Positions 15,402 to 19,078 of a stretch of 19,078 nucleotides of DNA are shown in pieces (the stretch's first letter is position 1; each line of letters begins with the position of its first letter). The stretch is from JAFMIT01 sp044341215 (lineage in GTDB: Bacteria > Actinomycetota > Actinomycetes > S36-B12 > UBA5976): the NCBI GenBank assembly GCA_044341215.1, contig JBIISC010000018.1:1-19078 (forward strand), given 5' to 3'. Position numbers and translations under genes: made by a program. The notes under the pieces were generated by a model that saw nothing but the letters and a program-made list of their open reading frames with translations, was not told where the DNA came from and did no database searches.

Positions 15402-15449
15402 GGCGCACCATGAAGGGTGGGTCTGACACTGCAATAGAGGAGAACTTCC

Positions 15450-16133
15450 ATGGCAACCGTCCATACGCTTCCAGACAACCCGAGCCACAACCCAGAGCTG
15501 AGTGCTCGACAAGTAATTGTGCTTCAAACAATTATCGATACTGTGGCCGAACAAGGTTTTCCACCAGCAATGCGCGACCTGCTTAATGCTTCCGGACTTT
15601 CATCAGTCTCATCTATTGCACACCAACTTTCTGCACTTGAACGTCTGGGTTACATCAAACGCGGCAGCAATAAAGCTCGAGGTATGGAAGTACTTCGTAG
15701 TGTTGATGGCAGCGTTTTTGAAACTAGCTCAACTTCCGCAAATAATGATTCTGAAAATTCAGTTTCAATTCCATTGATCGGCCAAATCGCTGCTGGTACT
15801 GGTTTAATCGCAGAACAAAATATTGAAAGCACTATGTCACTTCCACGCGAGATGACTGGCTTTGGCGATTTGTTTATGTTGCAAGTTCGCGGTGACTCAA
15901 TGATTGATGCCGGAATCTTTGATGGTGATTATGTTGTAGTTCGCCAACAAGCAACTGCTAATAATGGTGAAATTGTTGCAGCTCTAATCAACGATGAAGA
16001 AGCAACCGTTAAGACATTTAAAAAGCGTGATGGTCAAGTTTGGTTGATTCCACATAATCCAGACTTCGAACCAATTGATGGCAATAACGCCCAGATCATG
16101 GGTATTGTCGTAACCGTTATGCGAAAACTTTAA
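15450..16133 (+). CDS. lexA: LexA repressor, SOS master regulator
   Basis: Represses DNA-damage genes and cleaves itself when RecA filaments form. The 227-residue protein has an N-terminal winged helix-turn-helix (about 18-83, with PPAMRDLLNASGLSSVSSIA as the recognition part). The self-cleavage site is Ala115-Gly116 in IPLIGQIAAG. The catalytic pair is Ser150 (GDSM) and Lys188 (EATVKTFKK), spaced as in the family. It therefore appears fully functional. The ATG at 15450 has GAGGAG 7 nt upstream. The gene is divergent from the LysM gene across two SOS boxes and carries a long structured leader. Its stop overlaps the convergent dinG stop by 4 nt, with a short AT-rich inverted repeat (16124-16141) there that is at best a weak terminator. 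Confidence 0.97.
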   Translation: MATVHTLPDNPSHNPELSARQVIVLQTIIDTVAEQGFPPAMRDLLNASGLSSVSSIAHQLSALERLGYIKRGSNKARGMEVLRSVDGSVFETSSTSANNDSENSVSIPLIGQIAAGTGLIAEQNIESTMSLPREMTGFGDLFMLQVRGDSMIDAGIFDGDYVVVRQQATANNGEIVAALINDEEATVKTFKKRDGQVWLIPHNPDFEPIDGNNAQIMGIVVTVMRKL

Positions 16134-18262
16134 AAAGTTTTACCTAATCTAGCAATTGCAGCAATCGCAACTTCTGGATCTGTAGTTTTCCAAAATGGTG
16201 GAAGTGATTGCACCAAAAATCCTGCGTAATTAGCGCTGTTAAGTCTCGAATCTAATACTGCAACCATGCCGCGATCTTTTTGGGTGCGCAATAAACGGCC
16301 AGCTCCCTGCGCTAGCAATAGAGCAGCTCGTGGAACCGCGATAGATCTAAATCCACTGCCACCACTTCTATCAATTCGTTGCTGTCTAGCAGCCACTAGC
16401 GGGTCGTCAGGACGTGGGAAAGGAATTCGGTCGATGATTACAAGAGAACAAGACTCTCCTGGCACATCCACTCCCTGCCACAGCGAAATGGTGCCGAGCA
16501 AGACACTTGTAGTGTCAGCAGAAAATCTCTTTACAAGATCCGCGACCACGTCACCTTTTCGTTGAACAAATAGATTGATATCTGGATTCGCTTCGGACAA
16601 TGTTTTCTTCAAATGCTCACTAGCTTTTTCTACGGCTCTCCAGGACGAGAAAAGCGCCAAGGTCCTACCGCCTGCGGCAATGATTAGTTTTGTTGCTTCA
16701 GCAAGTTGTTCGTCACTCAATCCATCTCGACCAGGTGGCGGAAGGTGCGCTGGGATGTAGAGCACACCTTGGGTGGCAGCATCAAAAGGTGAACCAACGT
16801 CCATTCCCAGCCAATCGTGCGTTTGCTCAATCTCAGATTTCTTAGGCGGAATTTGTTGGCCATTTTCATCAATCTCGATGTCTATGACGTCTTCTGGTTC
16901 TTCTTCAACATCTAATCCTTTAATCGGTGGCAATAAACCTAAATCTTTTGCCATGGCATCGAATTTCCCACCAAGGGTTAAAGTCGCGCTTGTCACTACT
17001 ACTGGCAATGCGCCAAAAAGGTTTTCACTTAATAGATGCGAAACCGAAAGTGGAGCAACTTGAAAATGGCCAGTTCTTCCTTCAGACTTGTCTAACCAAG
17101 CCACATCAGCATCGCGAAGTTTTATTAGTCGATTCGCGACTTCTTGAATTTCACCTAGCGCAACTTTTGCCATTGAACGAGCGGCAAGTACGGAAGTGTC
17201 TGCTTCTGGATCTGCTTTAGATTTTGACTGCAAGTCGGCAAGTGCATCTTGCGCGCTATCGCGGGCTGCTATCAAATCATTTAGTACGGTTCGCAAACCT
17301 ATGAAATTGGTGCTGGCATCTTCACCTAGCTCGGCCACATCCAGCACGATTCGCTTCGGACTCAAACCGGCCACCTCATCTAATAGCAATCGGATGCCAT
17401 CTGCGGCATCTTCTAGTTTGACCACTATTGCGGGGTCAACTACCCCGCGACTCTTTTTCGCAGCACGCTCAATGGTGAATGAAGATAATTCTTGTGTCGC
17501 TTGCCCAGTAACCCGATCGGCCAATTCGTGACCTTCGTCAATTATTACTGCGCAATGCTCTGGCAATAGTGGCACGCCTTCAAGTGCATGAATAACCAGC
17601 ATCGCGTGGTTTGTGATTACTACGTCAGCTTGTTCCGCAGCGGCCCGGGCAGTCTCGGTGAAACAATCTTCCCCAAACTGACATTTGCTAGCGCCTATGC
17701 ATTCCGAACCAGTGACACTCAAGGCGCGCCAAACTTTTAAGTCAGGTGCTGGCTCTAAATCTTCGCGGTCGCCAGTTTGAGTACTAAAAGCCCAGGTGCG
17801 AACTCGCTTGGCTTCTTTGCCGAGTTTTGTTGAAGGCGATGCAAACAATGCGGCTTGATCATCGTCATCTGAATCAGGTGTTGTGGGAGTTGTATTGAGC
17901 CGCTGTTTGCAAATGTAGTGATGGCGGCCTTTGGCGACTGCGAAAGTGGGTTTGCGTTTCAAAACTGTTGCAAGTGCATCTGCGATCCGTGGCAAATCTC
18001 GAGCAACTAGTTGTCTTTGCAAAGCTAAGGTCGCAGTGCTAATAACTACGGGCTGCTTTTTCTCCATTGCAAATAAAATTGCAGGCAATAGATATGCAAC
18101 TGATTTTCCGGTGCCGGTACCTGCCTGAACTAGTAAATGTTGGCCAGTGCGCAGCGAATTATCAACTGCGTGCATCATTTCGACCTGACCTTCGCGATTT
18201 TCACCGCCAAGAACAGCCACCACAGCTTTTAGGGATTTATCTAGCAATCCAGGTTCAGTCAT
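16130..18262 (-). CDS. dinG: DinG-type ATP-dependent DNA helicase with iron-sulfur cluster
   Basis: A superfamily 2 helicase of the XPD/DinG branch that unwinds damaged or R-loop DNA 5' to 3'. The 710-residue protein has Walker A AGTGTGKS (47-54), the DEGH box at 242-245, four cysteines at 118, 188, 194 and 200 placed to hold a 4Fe-4S cluster, and ITNHAML just after them. C-terminal helicase motifs include LLGTISLWQGVDVPGE and GAGRLLRT (motif VI). The ATG at 18262 lies inside the hflX stop region (ATGACTGA, 8-nt overlap), so translation is likely coupled to hflX. Its 3' end overlaps the convergent lexA stop. In E. coli dinG is in the SOS regulon; here no SOS box is visible in front of it, because its promoter is probably upstream of hflX, outside the window. 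YoaA-like relatives are an alternative name. Confidence 0.94.
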   Translation of the reverse strand: MTEPGLLDKSLKAVVAVLGGENREGQVEMMHAVDNSLRTGQHLLVQAGTGTGKSVAYLLPAILFAMEKKQPVVISTATLALQRQLVARDLPRIADALATVLKRKPTFAVAKGRHHYICKQRLNTTPTTPDSDDDDQAALFASPSTKLGKEAKRVRTWAFSTQTGDREDLEPAPDLKVWRALSVTGSECIGASKCQFGEDCFTETARAAAEQADVVITNHAMLVIHALEGVPLLPEHCAVIIDEGHELADRVTGQATQELSSFTIERAAKKSRGVVDPAIVVKLEDAADGIRLLLDEVAGLSPKRIVLDVAELGEDASTNFIGLRTVLNDLIAARDSAQDALADLQSKSKADPEADTSVLAARSMAKVALGEIQEVANRLIKLRDADVAWLDKSEGRTGHFQVAPLSVSHLLSENLFGALPVVVTSATLTLGGKFDAMAKDLGLLPPIKGLDVEEEPEDVIDIEIDENGQQIPPKKSEIEQTHDWLGMDVGSPFDAATQGVLYIPAHLPPPGRDGLSDEQLAEATKLIIAAGGRTLALFSSWRAVEKASEHLKKTLSEANPDINLFVQRKGDVVADLVKRFSADTTSVLLGTISLWQGVDVPGESCSLVIIDRIPFPRPDDPLVAARQQRIDRSGGSGFRSIAVPRAALLLAQGAGRLLRTQKDRGMVAVLDSRLNSANYAGFLVQSLPPFWKTTDPEVAIAAIARLGKTF

Positions 18263-19078
18263 TTTCTGTCACCCTTGATAATTCGTTTGCCAATTGTTCT
18301 GAGACTATGGCAACGATATGGGTGCCGGTTTCTATATGGTCTAAAGACTTAACAATCCCGGTGCTCACAACCTTGTGGATTAACTCGCCATGGTCGTAAG
18401 GAACCACCAAATCAACTGGAGTGTTTGGACCTGGCAGAACTCGCTCAATTTCAGCTAAGAGTTCATCAATCCCAACACCAGAGTGAGCACTAACAGCTAG
18501 TGAGTGTTTTTCGCGGCGCAAAATCCGTTGCACAACAATTGGATCAGCTTCATCGATTTTGTTGATTACAACAACCTCAGGAATGTTTGCCGCATCAATT
18601 TCTGCCAAAACTTCGCGAACAGCCGTTAACTGACCTTCGGGATCGGCATCGGTAGCATCAACAACATGCAAAATTATGTCTGAGTTAGAAACTTCTTCGA
18701 GGGTTGAACGAAAAGCTTCAATAAGTTGATGCGGAAGATGGCGCACAAATCCAACTGTGTCAGAAATTGTGTAATCCCGACCATTGGGGGTTCGAGCTTT
18801 GCGAACCGTTGGATCCAATGTGGCAAACAATGCGTTCTCCACCAAAACACCTGCGCCAGTTAAGCAATTCAAAAGCGAGGACTTACCGGCATTTGTGTAG
18901 CCAGCGATTGCAACTTGCGGAACTCCACTTGAATGTCGGGCAGACCTTTGGGTTTTACGAACCTTTGCCATATCTTTAAGTTCACGCTTAAGTTTTGAAA
19001 TTTGACTATTGATACGTCGACGGTCGGTCTCAAGTTTGGTTTCACCAGGGCCACGAGTACCAACACCACCAGTGCCAC
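18255..19078 (-). CDS. hflX: GTPase HflX, 3' part (5' end outside the window)
   Basis: HflX is a ribosome-splitting GTPase of the Obg-HflX group. The window holds the last 273 residues, beginning at GTGGVGTRGPGETKLETDRR, the glycine-rich signature that leads into the coiled helix before the G domain. Then come G1 GYTNAGKSS, the DPTVRK switch region, G3 DTVGFVRHLPHQLIEAFRSTLEE, G4 NKID and a C-terminal domain ending in RVTEND. The frame runs continuously from 19076 to the stop; a shorter start at 18971 is only an internal methionine. The TGA overlaps the dinG ATG by 8 nt. The N-terminal ATP-binding domain and promoter are beyond the right edge. Confidence 0.97.
   Translation of the reverse strand, partial: GTGGVGTRGPGETKLETDRRRINSQISKLKRELKDMAKVRKTQRSARHSSGVPQVAIAGYTNAGKSSLLNCLTGAGVLVENALFATLDPTVRKARTPNGRDYTISDTVGFVRHLPHQLIEAFRSTLEEVSNSDIILHVVDATDADPEGQLTAVREVLAEIDAANIPEVVVINKIDEADPIVVQRILRREKHSLAVSAHSGVGIDELLAEIERVLPGPNTPVDLVVPYDHGELIHKVVSTGIVKSLDHIETGTHIVAIVSEQLANELSRVTEND

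Noticed and set aside
16124..16141. Inverted repeat AAAACTT-TAAA-AAGTTTT as a lexA/dinG bidirectional terminator.
   Set aside because: The stem is only 7 A/T-rich pairs with one G-C type pair and no separate T-run; too weak to annotate as a terminator.
18869..19078. Separate minus-strand reading frame at the right edge.
   Set aside because: It is out of frame with HflX, whose conserved sequence runs unbroken through the same stretch.

Overview
The window looks like a chromosomal segment of a low-GC, streamlined actinobacterium. GC is in the mid-40s percent by eye, coding density is very high, several genes overlap, and both convergent gene pairs share stop-codon bases. The block nrdR / LysM division protein / lexA is the actinobacterial arrangement known from Mycobacterium (Rv2718c-Rv2719c-lexA). 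The LexA boxes are of the Gram-positive TCGAAC-N4-GTTCGA type. The low GC and compactness fit freshwater Nanopelagicales (acI: Planktophila/Nanopelagicus-like), but that placement is inference, not proof.

Left part (1-3549), minus strand. A 47-codon remnant resembling the tail of a membrane transporter lies directly behind a GH92 alpha-mannosidase-family gene. Upstream of that is a bacterial class I-type cytochrome P450 with a short N-terminus. The P450 is divergent from the next block, and the space between the two starts is only about 22-43 bp.

Middle part (3572-9497), plus strand. A small ABM-fold (dimeric alpha/beta barrel) protein precedes a tight carotenoid operon: crtE (GGPP synthase), crtI (phytoene desaturase), a multi-pass polyprenol-phosphate-mannose-dependent alpha-mannosyltransferase of the MptA/MptB type, and crtB (phytoene synthase). 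The stop/start overlaps indicate translational coupling, so the mannosyltransferase is an integral member of the operon. A putative lipoprotein with its own promoter-like element follows. No lycopene cyclase or elongase is present, so the final pigment cannot be read from the window. The mannosyltransferase suggests a glycosylated product or a lipoglycan link.

Right part (9494-19078). An AspT/YidE-type transporter with two RCK_C domains is on the minus strand. It is separated by a strong intrinsic terminator from the nrdR-nrdJ operon, which encodes a B12-dependent class II ribonucleotide reductase and its repressor. Upstream of nrdR sit two NrdR-box-like palindromes spaced 31 bp and three DnaA-box-like 9-mers. 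Next are the LysM membrane protein (SOS-type division suppressor candidate) and divergent lexA, separated by two SOS boxes and a GC-rich hairpin in the lexA leader. The window ends with dinG (iron-sulfur helicase), convergent with lexA, and the 3' part of hflX, whose stop overlaps the dinG start.

Functionally, the right half is a genome-maintenance and replication-supply module (dNTP synthesis, SOS control, helicase), and the left half is a membrane pigment/glycan module. The points most worth a second look are the mannosyltransferase inside the crt operon, the structured lexA leader, the DnaA/NrdR double control region, the apparently bidirectional P450/ABM promoter and the transporter remnant. 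I see no CRISPR array, tRNA, rRNA, insertion sequence or prophage gene.
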